Assembly (NCBI GenBank): GCA_019633425.1
Contig: WSUB01000162.1
Location: 26,517 to 90,516 of the forward strand
Length of the DNA: 64,000 bases
Direction of reading: 5' to 3'
From: Tulasnella sp. 424
Taxonomy: Eukaryota; Basidiomycota; Agaricomycetes; Cantharellales; Tulasnellaceae
Shown here: positions 1-11,419 of the stretch, piece after piece
Numbering within the stretch: position 1 is the first letter of the stretch
Layout of the letters: each line of letters begins with the position of its first letter
The notes under the pieces: generated by a model
What the model was told of the DNA's origin: nothing
Seen by the model: only the letters and a program-made list of their open reading frames with translations
The model's database searches: none
Program-made: the position numbers and the translations under genes

Positions 1-112
1 GGAGGGTATCAAATAAGACAGTCGCTGAAGCCGGTTAGGTACAAATGCCTTCCAATATTTCCATAAATAACAATTATCAGTTCAGTCGAACGTTCATCCC
101 TCCATATTTTAT

Positions 113-3100
113 TCAAACGAGTCCCGTCCTGGGTTGCCACTTAGAGGTTGTCCCAACAACTCCGACTTTGCCGATTCCGCCCTCCACTACGGCATCAACT
201 GCCATGCTAACATCGACTTTGACCGCTCCCGGCTCAAATGCCCAAATAGCCACCGCCACAACGCTGATTCAATGACGTTACTTAGTCGATGTTGGCGCTG
301 TCATCGTAGTCAAACTTACTTGGTACCATCATAATCCAGGATTCCTTCGTGCACCGGGAACTTGAACTGTGGTCCCATATCCCCAACTACTCGACCCATT
401 GTCCAACCATTGACCCACAAAGTGGCCCTCCAGTGTGGGTTAGATCCGATGTCTTTGAAGTTGAAGGATAGAGCAGCATCCAGGCTCGAATCGATGTCGA
501 GTTTGAACTCTTTTCGGAAGAACCCGACACCAGGGGAAGTGGTAGGAGGGCCTTGCGAGGGGGAGCGGGTGACCCAAGCGTTGGTGACACTCGTTGGAAG
601 AGCAGGTAGATGGTAACCGGCTCGCTCCGCATAGAACCCTCCTTCGTTCAGAACGCCGCGAGTCTTGTCGGGATAACTGAGAAAGGATGGGTCAAACCTA
701 GCAATTCCTGTATCCTGATCGTACTCACTCGGTATATCCACCCAGCTTGCCTTGGACTTTCCACGAGTTGAATGTTGTATCAGCCCCCTGCAGCTTGTAG
801 CCTCGGATTCCTCTGGGAGATTTGCTTGTCTCAGCATTCCCTGATGAAAAAAAAAAAAACTTAGTTCTATGACTGCTTCTGCTAAGGCGGTACGCACAAT
901 CGTTGGTCTCGTTCAGCCCCATATTGTCATGCAGGACAGTCAAGACATTTTCCTTTCCGACGAGGAGTGACCCGGCTGGGAACTCGAAAAATTCGTCCGT
1001 CTCTTCAATAGCAGGGTCAAGGACTGGCCAAGTGTACGCCGGATATGTGGACCTAGCAGGCATTAGCGTCAGATCATCACGATTCACGACGCCGAGTGAC
1101 CTGCCCTTACTTTCCGTAGGTAGATTTTACAAACTTTCCGTTGAGCCAGACGCTTGCAGCGAAGGCTGCATTCCTAGGTTAGCTCTCGTGTTCCTTCAGG
1201 AAGAGGGAGTTCGCACCTTCGCCGCCGTTTATCGTCAAATTCACACCTTTCTCTGCGCCGGTTGCCTTGAAGTGACCCTTCCAGAATACTTGGCCTTCGC
1301 AGCTGCAGCAAGGTTGCGTATCAATAAACAGTGCCTATCCATTTCGTTTCAGATTGTTTCAGAAAACTCACAATCCGTAATCGCAGCCGTAGAGTATAGG
1401 GCCATTGGAATCTCCATAATAAGGCTTGAAAGGCGAGTTTGTTGTTTGTTTGTTAGCCGAGTTCCATCCTTGATCGCTATAATTCTGCTTGATCTCGGGT
1501 AAGCTGTCGAAGTATTTCCATCCGGACGAGAGGCTGGGAAGGTTGATACCAGGCTTTGAGGATGAATATTTGGCCGCCAGGATACCCTTGATTTTGGGGG
1601 ATGGCGTGACCGCAAGCGCCTTGCCGTTCAGGGATACGGATGAAATGTTTGCAGGGGCAATGATGGTAATATCGGTAGAAGACGGCGTCTGGACATCACC
1701 CGTGATGGAAAGTTTGGAGCCTTGTAGATCGACATCGCGGACGAGTTGAGGACCCCATATCAGGACAGCACCCGTGGATCCGAAGGACCAGTACGAGCCG
1801 TAGTTGCCTGATCCGGCGATGGCCGGAGACCAGAATGTATCAGCAACTGACGTGGCGCTCACAATGATCAGACGGGAGTTGTCGTAGACGAAGGTGAGCC
1901 CGGAAGTAGATGGCTTGATTTTGAGAAGCGTAGCTCCCTGGACGCTCGCACCCAAGGATGCGACGTTGGAGTTGGTGGTGGTTGGCGTGCCACTGAATTT
2001 TATAGCTGCCTCGTACTGAATTCCGGGGTCACCGTACAAGTAAAGGACGTCCCGAGAACCGATTGAGCCGGCAAACAGGATCGAGGCGGTGCTGTACAGG
2101 GCTCTGCTCGAACCGTATAAGAAATCCGTTACGGTAATTTGAGATCGCCTTCCAGGGATCGTAATCCCGGACGAAGATGTTGGGAGCTGAAGGCTGCCTG
2201 AAGAGGTATTGACTCCAAGTTTGAAGGTGACGGTAGAGCTGTCGCAAAGAGCTTGGTTTCGATGCACTATAAGGCTTAAGGAAAGGAACGTACTTAGACG
2301 TGGAATCGGTGTGGCGAGCAATGTAGAAGCCTCCACCAGATGTGGGGTTCTTCAAGTAGGTGACATAGACCTCAGAGTTAGAGACTGGTACGATGGTAGA
2401 GTCTGTGCTGTTGCCAACAATATCTGTCGTGATAAACTCCTTGGCGCTACGTAGGAAAAGGCCTTGTCGCTTGACCTCTTGGTACTTCGCCGTGATCCAT
2501 CGGTTCTCTGCAATAGCAGCACCGTAGTCATAGCTGGTCTAAAGAAACACCCCGCATGCTCAGATAGTGACGGAGGAATGGGGAAGAGGTTGGACGTACG
2601 TAGACCTTGTGGAAGGGGATGTGGCCCCATGACGTCCCTCCATAAGCCATATAATACGACACCATCTTGACGTTGTTGGCCCAAAGGTTGATATTGAACA
2701 AACTTTCATAATCTGAGCCAAACGTGACCCGACAACGCTCGTATCCCACAGATGTAGGACCCCAAGGCTCGATGGAGCCGGATTGAAACTCGGGGATGAG
2801 GAAGGGTTGGGAAGGGTTTGTCGCGGCGTGGTATTGATAGTAGTTGGTCGTGACGGAAGTAAGTGGAGCGCCAATTCGGCAGTCGAAGCCCTATTCCGTG
2901 TTAAAATGGGCAGGCGTTCGTTTGAGTGTTGGACAAGAACGAAAGAAAATCCATCTTACCCCAGGGTACGAATCAATCCCATAGATATCCACTTTGCCTT
3001 CCCCGCTAACAAAGTTTCCATTCATGCCGGGGTCATTATAGGTCGTCGGAATAACAACGCCTTTCTTTCTCAGCGCCTTCTCCAAGTCATCGAAATAGCC

Positions 3101-3963
3101 TGCCTTGCCCGGGTTGCCCCCTGACGAGTCGTACTGAACATATTCGTTGTCGATTTGGATGAGAATGATGGGTCCGCCGGCAGTTATTTGGTTTTTGGCG
3201 GTGATCTCAGCCATATATTCCCAGTAAGGAGTGTAAGCCTCGGTGTAACTGGAAGAATTGGTTCGAAGGTAGCCTAAGAGCAGACAGTGAGTGCAAAGCA
3301 AAGGGAAGAGGCGCGATGGTGGGTACCAGGTACTTCGGCTGTAACCCAATGAGGCATCCCTCCGGCACTGGTCTCTGCATTGATGTACGGTCCTAAACAT
3401 CGGCCAAGAGTTCGGTGTAAGTCTCGTGGAGTCTTTCTAAGACTAGGAAGAAGGGACATGCCAGGTCTCAAGATTACCCACAAACCGACTTCTTTGGCTG
3501 CATCTAATAATGGTTGCAATGCTCGGACTCCATCGAAGTCAAGCACTCCTTTGGATGGATTGCTCATCCCCCTACAGAGAGTATGAGGCCGATGCGGAAA
3601 CGCGACCGATTTCCAACCTACCAATGGAAATAGATGGAAACGGTATTGAGACCGGCAGCTTTGTATTTTTGAAGTACATCGGTCCATAGGTCCGGGACCT
3701 TCGGTGAGAGAAGCGTGAGCAAAGCCACAGACGACGGGAAGCGGATGTTCACTTACTGGAAGACGGAACGGGTGAAACTCGCCACCGTGAACGAAAATAC
3801 GTTGGCCGTTCACGATGAGACTATACTTGTCCCATGACACAACTTTGCTGTAGCCGTTGTCGTCCCGTTTAGCTGGTCCGGAACTTGCTTGCTCGTTCGG
3901 TGATGACACGACCTGGGCCGCGGCGAGCTGGGAAACCAATACGAGCAGAGGTAAGAAACGCAT
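113..3963 (-). CDS. GH35 beta-galactosidase, secreted
   Basis: Probable extracellular beta-galactosidase that releases terminal galactose from plant or fungal polysaccharides. The start at 3963 opens with a clear signal peptide ([17 protein letters not shown]), then the GH35 opening [20 protein letters not shown]. The presumed acid/base glutamate lies in LIQIDNEY (about 3150) and the nucleophile in LIPEFQSGS (about 2790). Later exons carry the beta-sandwich domains typical of the roughly 1000-residue fungal enzymes. The open frame appears to stop at 316, but AA|GTAAGT at 319-320 is a donor. A 56-nt intron (264-319) joins it to a last exon that continues [18 protein letters not shown] and ends at TGA 115-113, as in other family members. 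There are many short introns and no disruption was seen. The family is certain; substrate preference is not. Confidence 0.9.
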
Positions 3964-4853
3964 CGCGAATCGGAAGGAGAAGAAGAAGTCGATGTCGAGT
4001 CCATGGTTATATGCTTTCTGAAGTTCTGTGAGAGCTTAGCGTATCCGTCGGGGGCTGGTGAGTCGTCGGGCAAATGCCACCTCAGATATTGAGAAGAATG
4101 CTGGAGATTATTTCACGGACAAGGCTTCTATGGCGTCGGTAGTTTGGAGCCGCACGCCAATGTATGTAGCATGAGGAAGAAAACAAGGGAGGACGTGGGT
4201 GCGACTGCAGAGGTCGTCGGTGGGAAGCGAAAGAAGGCAGCGGACCGGGACTGGAGATGCTTCTCTTGCCTTTCGTGGACGGGCCGACGGAGAGAAGATT
4301 CGGGGGAGAAACACATTCGGAAATCCCACCGGTAGCGACGTCGACTGGCTGCTGAACCTCGGAGCTGAAGAACGCAGTGTGAATATGGGGTGTTGGCAGG
4401 CGAAGGACAGCTGACGAGCACCATTTATCCCATGGGATACTACTGCCTTGCAGGGTTGGCGAGAATGATGAGTGTGTAAAAATTCTCTGGCATCGTATGA
4501 AATGTATTTGCAGTTTTGCTGGACGGGTCCTTGCTTGGGTCTTCACCACGAGCCCCCACACTCATTAGCTGCTAAACGGCGCTTTCTGGATTGCCCCGGA
4601 CTGCCATCGGTTTTGGCATCGGCGCAGTCACGTCCCAAGTTGTGCACAGGCTGCTGAGGAGGGAACAGTGTTTCATTGCAATTGCTGTGTTGGGGTGAAA
4701 AAGGCGATGAGCTGCGTAAAGAAAAAGACGGAGACGTACGAAAGCCAACGCCTGTTTAGCCCCTGAAACCATCGTTGGCCTGCCTCTCCCATCACCCACT
4801 CGTCGCTTTCACCACCAGCACCCAACACCACACCCACACCTCAGCTTACTACA
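3964..4853. other. intergenic region, divergent promoters of the GH35 gene and SEC9
   Basis: About 890 bp between two divergent genes. Several open frames cross it on both strands, but none resembles a protein family or has a coherent splice pattern. The last 60 bp before the SEC9 start is C/T- and CAC-rich with few G, like a fungal 5' leader. I see nothing else in it. Confidence 0.6.
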
Positions 4854-6138
4854 ATGTCTTGGTTCAAGCGAAAAGACGCTCCCAAAATCCCCGAGCCACA
4901 ATCGTCTCTCTCTCAACCCAACGTCCTCCGTAGGGGTGAACGAGACCCATCCCCCGGTCCCCCACCTTCGTATCGCACGTCCAACTCCGCTACGTATAAC
5001 AGGAGCAGAGACGGAGATCCGTACGCTGCTGACCTTAAGAGCGATGGCTACAGCAACCAGCCAACAGGACCTTACCAGACCGGTCAAGATCGATACGCCC
5101 GCAGCGCGGGAGTGGGCGACCCTTACTCTCGCGCTGGTGCAGGAAACGCCGACGCTGACCGAAGCGAGCTTTTTGCTGGTTACAATCCAGAAAAATCCGC
5201 AGGTCGGAATCGCTTCGATGGTAGGCCCGGCGAAAGTGGCAGTGGTCGCTTCGGCGGCTGGCAGGACCGCACGCCTCAGAACCAAGAGGAGGAAGACGAG
5301 GATGTTGAGAGGATCAAAACCGACACCAAGCAATTGAAAAACGACTCGCTCCAATCAACTCGAAACGCTCTAAGGCTCGCGCGCGAGGCAGAAGAAACTG
5401 CCAGACTGACACTCAACAAGCTTGGTGACCAATCTGGTGAGTAGGCGCAACTGACACTCCAAGCGCGCTGTCCTGTTCTGACAAAGGCTCCCCCGACGCA
5501 CCTCCTCCCAGAGAAACTCGCTTCTACTGAACGCCATCTTGACCAATCCAAGGCTAATACTGTCCGTGCCGAAGACCGCACGTCCGAAATCAAGCAGCTC
5601 AACCGGTCCATCTTCGTCCCTGTTATCACTTGGGACAAGGAAGGCAAGAGGCGCAAGCAAGAGATGCGCGACTCTGAACGACGCGCAGCTGAACAACAAG
5701 AGCGTGAGCTTGCCATGAAAGACGTGAGGGATTCTCAAAACCGCATAGGTCGTGCCGGTACGTATGGAGTCGAGGACGACGGCTGGGGAGGAGGGAGTGG
5801 AAGGATGAGATCCGCACAACAAATGGAGGAACGGAAGAGGTTTAGGTTCACAGATAACAAGGAGGAAGAGGATGAAGATGACCGTGTCGAGGACGAATTG
5901 GACGATAATCTTGACCAATTGGGCGGCGTTGCCAAGAGATTACATGCTCTGGCCATGGCCCAGGGAGATGAGCTGGATTCGCAAAACAGCAGGCTGGATA
6001 GGCTCAACAATAATGCTGAAAAACTGGATGTTCGTCTCGGACGGGCTACGAACAACGTAAGTCTACACAAGCTACTGCTCCGATCCGAATGGCTGACGCT
6101 GATGAATCTCCCTTGCCCATCAGCTTCGCCGGTTGTAG
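4854..6138 (+). CDS. SEC9: Sec9/SNAP-25-type t-SNARE (Qb+Qc)
   Basis: Plasma-membrane t-SNARE that supplies two helices of the exocytic SNARE bundle, with Sso-type syntaxin and Snc-type v-SNARE. Spliced as 4854-5436, 5512-6056, 6124-6138 this gives 1143 nt, 380 residues. The start MSWFKRKD is followed by a polar, Gly/Ser/Pro-rich tail of about 140 residues. The first SNARE helix begins near DTKQLKNDSLQSTRNALRLA. The second ends the protein with DNLDQLGGVAKRLHALA and GDELDSQNSRLDRLNNNAEK, and its zero-layer Gln lies in DSQN. A five-codon last exon gives LRRL and a stop. There is no TM segment and no Cys cluster between the helices, as expected for Sec9 rather than neuronal SNAP-25. It is shorter than yeast Sec9 because the N-terminal tail is shorter. 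Confidence 0.9.
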
Positions 6139-6652
6139 GAGTACATTAGCCCGCACGTTAGCTCCTTTGGCTCCTGCGTAGATACGGACCCAATACGAAA
6201 GATGTTGTATAGACCACCCGAGCAAACCCCTTGCGTGGTTGAGGCTTGTACCTGTCTCCTACGCCCACCTTCGCAATCAATGAGAATTAAGAATATAACA
6301 TTACAGCGCGAAAAAAAAAACCATGAAGAATGCGCGCCATCTCCAGTATATTCCATCATTCCTTCGTGACCTATGGTGGTGTGGGCGTGTCATGGTCTTC
6401 TGCGAAGCTCCCAAGCCCAGTTTGCCACCCGTTGCCTTTAGCTATCATCTATCAAGTTTGAAATAGCTCTTTGTGGTTCTTGCCTGTTCATTGATTCAAG
6501 GTCTACTGAGCGTCCTTCATTATCCATGAAAGGCAACTGGGCGGGATTTGTGTTGGGTTGTTGTCGGTCGCGCTGCGGCAGCGATCCTCAGTCCACCCTG
6601 CAACCTCGCCTGAACACCAACCTTGATCTCTACCGCAATCACTCGAGAGACA
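6139..6652. other. intergenic region between SEC9 and the capping protein gene
   Basis: About 510 bp holding the SEC9 3' flank and the capping-protein promoter. It has an A tract at 6311-6319 and an AT-richer patch near 6290. No gene or repeat was seen. Confidence 0.5.
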
Positions 6653-7951
6653 ATGAGCTCCAACGACGACCCAATGGCCATCGCTTCTTCTTTCTTGCTC
6701 CAGAGTCCTCCTGGAGAGATTAACGACGTACTAAGTGGTCAGTCCGGATTTCAAGCATCACCTCTAATGAGGCGTTCGCGCCCTCAGGCTTCTCCCAACC
6801 GGCCGCTGATCTCGATTCACATCTTTATTGCATTTTATTGCCGGACTACTCTCGCCTTAGATGTCAGGAACATCATTGCAGACGATGCTGAGCTGGAGAA
6901 GGGTATTGCCGCAGCACTAGAAGAATACAATTTGACCCAATTCACGACCGTCGAAGTCCCAGGCCAACAGCACCAGGTCATCATATGCGAGGACGGTCGA
7001 GTAGATGAAGGGAATGCTGGCACCCTCCCCCGCTTTCTGGATCCCCGCTCCAAGACGAGCTTTTCCTTCAATCATGCTGACCTTGTACGTCGTCAAAGAA
7101 ACACGCGAAAAACACGCCCCCTGATCTTTTATCTCCCCTAGTCGGTGTCCGACCCACAGCCGGTCGAAGTCAACGAGGGGAGCGAGTCATTCCGGTTGGT
7201 TCTGACTGATGACTCCCCAAATTACTTCGTCTCATAGTCCCTTTTATAGGACTGCTTTGGAATCGCAAATCCTGACTTATCTGCACGATCATTATCATGA
7301 CGGAGTCGCGTCGGTATTCGCCTTGTCTCCAAGCACATTCAGCATAGTCCTTGTTACGAACAAGTACAATCCTTCCAACTTTTGGTGAGTTCAAATAATA
7401 CCTGCATTGTGCCTACCCTAAAGGTTTCCTCCGATAGGTCTGGTCGATGGCGGTCTCGCTATGTGATTGACTTGGCCAAGGGGCAGATATCTGGCAAGGT
7501 CTTTATCAACGTTCACTATTACGAGCAAGGGAATGTCAGTCAGGCTTCCACATCGTGCTCTGCGTCTACCAACGATCCTTTTTAGGTTCAACTCCAAACC
7601 ACGCACACTCCGTCACTTTCGCTTCCTCCGCCACATCCTATCCCTGCCACATCTCAAACTGTGACAAAACTCTTGAAACTGATAGAGATCCAAGAGGGAG
7701 AATATCAGACTTCTTTAGCCAACGTCTACCACGAGATGGGTGAGAAGACCTTCAAGGGCCTCCGAAGAGCACTCCCTATGACAAGGTCAAAAATGGACTG
7801 GGACAAGGTAGGGAAACTCTGTCTTGTGAACCTTCCCTGCGGTAGCTTGCTCACTTACATCCTTCGCGCGTCTACATAGGTATTGGGATACAAGCTTGGC
7901 GCCGAACTCTCCGCTAGTAATACTGGTCGTTTCGGTGCTGCATCCTCGTGA
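6653..7951 (+). CDS. CAP1: F-actin capping protein, alpha subunit
   Basis: Alpha subunit of the heterodimeric capping protein that blocks barbed ends of actin filaments, as in cortical actin patches. Exons 6653-6737, 6861-7084, 7142-7194, 7250-7384, 7438-7534, 7586-7807 and 7880-7951 sum to 888 nt (295 residues), close to the usual 270-290. The start MSSNDDPMAIASSFLLQSPP fits the family N-terminus. The family signature FWSGRWRSRYVID spans the exon 4/5 junction. The C-terminus KVLGYKLGAELSAS is the usual end of the actin-binding tail. Two introns use non-GTRAGT donors (GTCAGT and GTTGGT), which the reading frame requires. It lies downstream of SEC9 on the same strand and converges on UTP4 with 173 bp between stops. 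Confidence 0.92.
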
Positions 7952-8124
7952 ATAAGTGTCCCCTTATATTTCGCATCCAATATTCTAGAATCGTATTTGG
8001 TATGACTATACCGTTGTGAAGCCGTTTGGGCTTTTGAAGTCCGCTGAAGAATGGCCGGAAGAAAGTTTAGGCACAGGTTAAATCCTATATTCGAATATCG
8101 CGAATTACACAGTTCCAATCGTAT

Positions 8125-11007
8125 TCATGTACCAAACTTGTGCTTGTAGAATGGTGGAGGCAAACCATCAATCATCATCAAATCCAGGGTAGGTCTTTCC
8201 ACCACCACAATCTCGTTCCCACCTAGGGAAGCTACCCCCAACATGTGGCGGTAGCCAGTAAAAACGGTCAAAGCGTCCCTCTCCATGTCCCACTCTTCTT
8301 TAGGAATCCATCCCGACCTCGGTTTTTTGTGCTTTCCTGCCATGGCCCTAGATCCATCCAATTTGATCTTGCAAATCCAATTCCAACCCCAGACCAGTAG
8401 TTGGTGTTTTGCAGAAGACGATGAAGCCTTGACAAATAGCAGACCCTCAAGCCCCGGTTTCAGACTCTTGAATTTTTCAGGGAGATGGGCAGTCGCACTC
8501 TTAGTCCATCCAGGGAAGGTACGGGACTCTACGTCGAATATTTGAATAGAATTATTGACTTGGGCGAGAACGAGAATTTGAGGTGAGTCAGGGTGGAATT
8601 TCATGTCACGGATTGCGTGTTCAAAGGAAGGAAGGGTGCAATGATGCTATGGAGAAGCACGCCTCGTCAGATCCACCGAGCCGCGTATCGCGAATACTCG
8701 CCACACTTTACCTGAAGGCTGTCCAAGTTGAAGATGTTGCAACGTCCATATTCGTCTGCCGTTGCGAGCCACTGTCCGTCAGGACTGACAGCCATAGCGG
8801 TCAACAAAGGGGCGTGACGTCTTGAGGCACCCTCATGGGGGGTTGACGAATATCCAGGCAAGTCTTTAACGACACGGCCGGCGCCAGCCGAAACGTGATC
8901 GGTAAACGTCCGTGAATGACGCACTTCGGTCGATGAGCTACGTGGAAGATCGAATATAACGACTGCAGAGGTTGGGGAGCAAGCCACGATGAGTCGCGTT
9001 GAGTCTGGCGTAAACAGCAGCTCTGAGGCTGCGGCAGAGGGAACAGTATTCGATACGCCACTCAGCGCGCCGATGAGCATGGTCGAGATGTTCTTTACAC
9101 GAACTGGCCTAGATTCTCCCTAGTTTGTGATGTCAGCCACATTGGTAGAAACGACAAACATCCGTACAACAGCATCACCTACAATGTCGTTGATATAAAA
9201 CAGTTTGAGTTCCATTGCGTCTGATACCGCTAACCACTTGCCATCGTCAGAGATTGCGCAGGCGACGACGTGAGTAGAGACGCCCATCTCCATATCGATG
9301 ACATGATCGAACTCTTGGGCTCCCTTGGCGCCCGCTCCACCCGAATGAAGTCTCCAGATGGAGACCCCAGTGAGCCGTCGGCAGACCAGCAACCTGACCT
9401 CCTTCGCTACGCATAGTAACCCGTTTACTGGATACGGAATGCGTTCTTGAATGCTTTGTGAGAATGTACACGGTCGTGAGACTGCAAGATTTTGGTTGAT
9501 TGCTAAAGGGTTGCGGATCTTCATGAGTGCGTTGCCTGTTCCTGTTCCGGCGGGTGTGCAAGGCGTGATAACGGGTACCATATCCTGACCTCCCGAGACG
9601 AGAAGCGAGGCCGTCCCAGGGTTCAAAGATAGACGATAGGAAGGAGGGAAAGGAGCGTAGGGAGGCCAAACAGCCAGAGCCCGAACGTCGTGAGCGTGCA
9701 ACCGTCGACTAGTAGTTTTGACCCAATCCGCTCGCTGTCCGTATTCGGTTCGGGTGTGGACAAGAGCGCACTCAGTAACATTTTGATCGATACCCGAAGT
9801 GAGGACTGTGGTGCCATCCTAAAGGTCCGGTAATCATGAGCCAATGCACCAAAAAGAGTTTGTCAAAACGAGACATACGGAGCCAACGGCCAAACATAGG
9901 ACATCCGCCTCATGTGTCTTAATACTGTTCAACTGAGTAGATGTCCGGGTATCCCAAAACTTGACGAGGCCCATCGAGTCTCCAGATACAACAGTGCCGT
10001 CACTGCAAGCGAAAAAGCAAGTCAGCCTGTGTCGTGAAAGAATGAACCGAGGCTACTAACGCCAATACTCCAATAGCCCATACGAGAGTTCGGGTACTAC
10101 GTAGTCGATCTGTTTTTAAATTCGCAACTACTGTTCCCGATTTTATGCTCCACCGCTTGATGGCGGCGTCTGAACCGCCTGTGACAATCCACTGGTCGGT
10201 CCATTCGGCTTCATCGATATCTTCTTCGTCTGAGGACTCGGCGGCAGAGCCATTGCGATCTTTCGGTCCTTCATGGCGAGATGGACGAGGGGAAGGTGGA
10301 CCCCAAGCCACACTAAGGACCTTCCCTTTTGAAGGTCCCATTGTGCGGAAGATCTCGATGTTGTCGTCCGCAAGAGATAAGATGCGTAATGTACCGTCAT
10401 CACAGCCGCATGCGATTAAAGTGGAGGAGGAATTCACGACGATTGACCAAATCGAACCTCCATGTACTGGGTAAGTTCGCTGTCAACCATAGGTGAGATA
10501 CTGCCTTTCATAGGTCAAGCGTGCTTTTACCTTAATTGTGGCTGTCGATAAGTCCCATTCGACAAGGTCTGTACCGCCTCCGCTGCTGAAGAGCCGAAGG
10601 TCCGAAAGCACCGGAGGGTTTTGTAGCGAATGTCGTTTAGGATGTCGTAGCGCGAACGCAAGCGATTCGACCTTGGATCGCAGTGGCCCTGTTAATGTCT
10701 TGCTTTCGTAATTAGCGTGATATATTCATGAAGACGCGACGATATTCATGTGAATGCCCACCATTTTCAACGTCCAAGCCTGAGGCGCAAGTTCGTCCCT
10801 AGGGCCGCCTGTCCATTCCAATAATTCTACATTCCCGTTTGCTCGACCGATTGCCAGGGTACCGAACCATTTAGGGGGAAGGTTTTGGTCTTTCCCCTTT
10901 CCCTTTAGTGGTCGGAGGGACGGCGGAGGAAGAGGAGGGAAAGCCATACAGGTAATACCTGTTGGTGACCAATCCACAAAGCGGGATCTGTGGACTTGAA
11001 GCTCCAT
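8125..11007 (-). CDS. UTP4: Utp4/Cirhin, WD40 protein of the U3 snoRNP processome
   Basis: Nucleolar WD40 protein of the t-UTP subcomplex, which joins early to nascent pre-18S rRNA. The start at 11007 reads MELQVHRSRFVDWSPTGITC, the typical Utp4 opening, followed by LAIGRANGNVELLEW, the first propeller blade. Later exons give GCDDGTLRILSL, WIVTGGSDAAIKRWSIKSG, DGTVVSGDSMGLVKFWDT and MAVSPDGQWLATADEYG, consistent with tandem beta-propellers. The C-terminus includes PDSPQILVLAQVNNSIQIFD and ends at FGT with TGA at 8127-8125. An acidic linker (AAESSDEEDIDEAEW, near 10240) sits between blades. The protein is about 840 residues with several introns of about 60 nt. It diverges from the kinesin gene, with 412 bp between starts. 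Confidence 0.9.
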
Positions 11008-11419
11008 GTTGACGCGGTCAACCCCCTTGCGTTGAACAAATGGTTATGAGCAACGAATAAACGTTTGAGGTTTTGGCTAGCTTCCGAGGGTGGGGGTGCA
11101 ATGAAAAATATTAAAGGAGGCTTGGCATTATTTACCACTAATTCTTTCCACGCCTCCAGCCGATCGTGTCAAGGATTGAACTAACGAAACAACTGTTCTG
11201 GGCTACAACGGGAAAAGTAACTAGATCTAAAACCAGATATATAGATGAGAATAGCAATCTATATCATTAAGTAGTCGCATCGTCGCGCATTTTGTCCGGC
11301 CATTGTTCTCTTGCTTGTTGAAACCACGTGACATTAGCATGGTTTGGTTGGGATTGCAACTTTGAATGTTGAAGGACTCTCAGCTCTTTCCACCACCTCA
11401 CATCAACGCCATTCAGCAA
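11008..11419. other. bidirectional promoter, UTP4/kinesin-6
   Basis: About 410 bp between two divergent starts. It has an AT-rich core around 11220-11275 and a C/T-rich leader just before the kinesin start. An in-frame upstream ATG at 11366 would add 18 residues to the kinesin (MLKDSQLFPPPHINAIQQ). This resembles leader sequence and I left it out. Confidence 0.45.

Noticed and set aside
4082..4561. 159-codon open frame on the minus strand upstream of the GH35 gene
   Set aside because: It lies in the divergent promoter, has low-complexity Ser/Pro composition, no family resemblance and no splice context.
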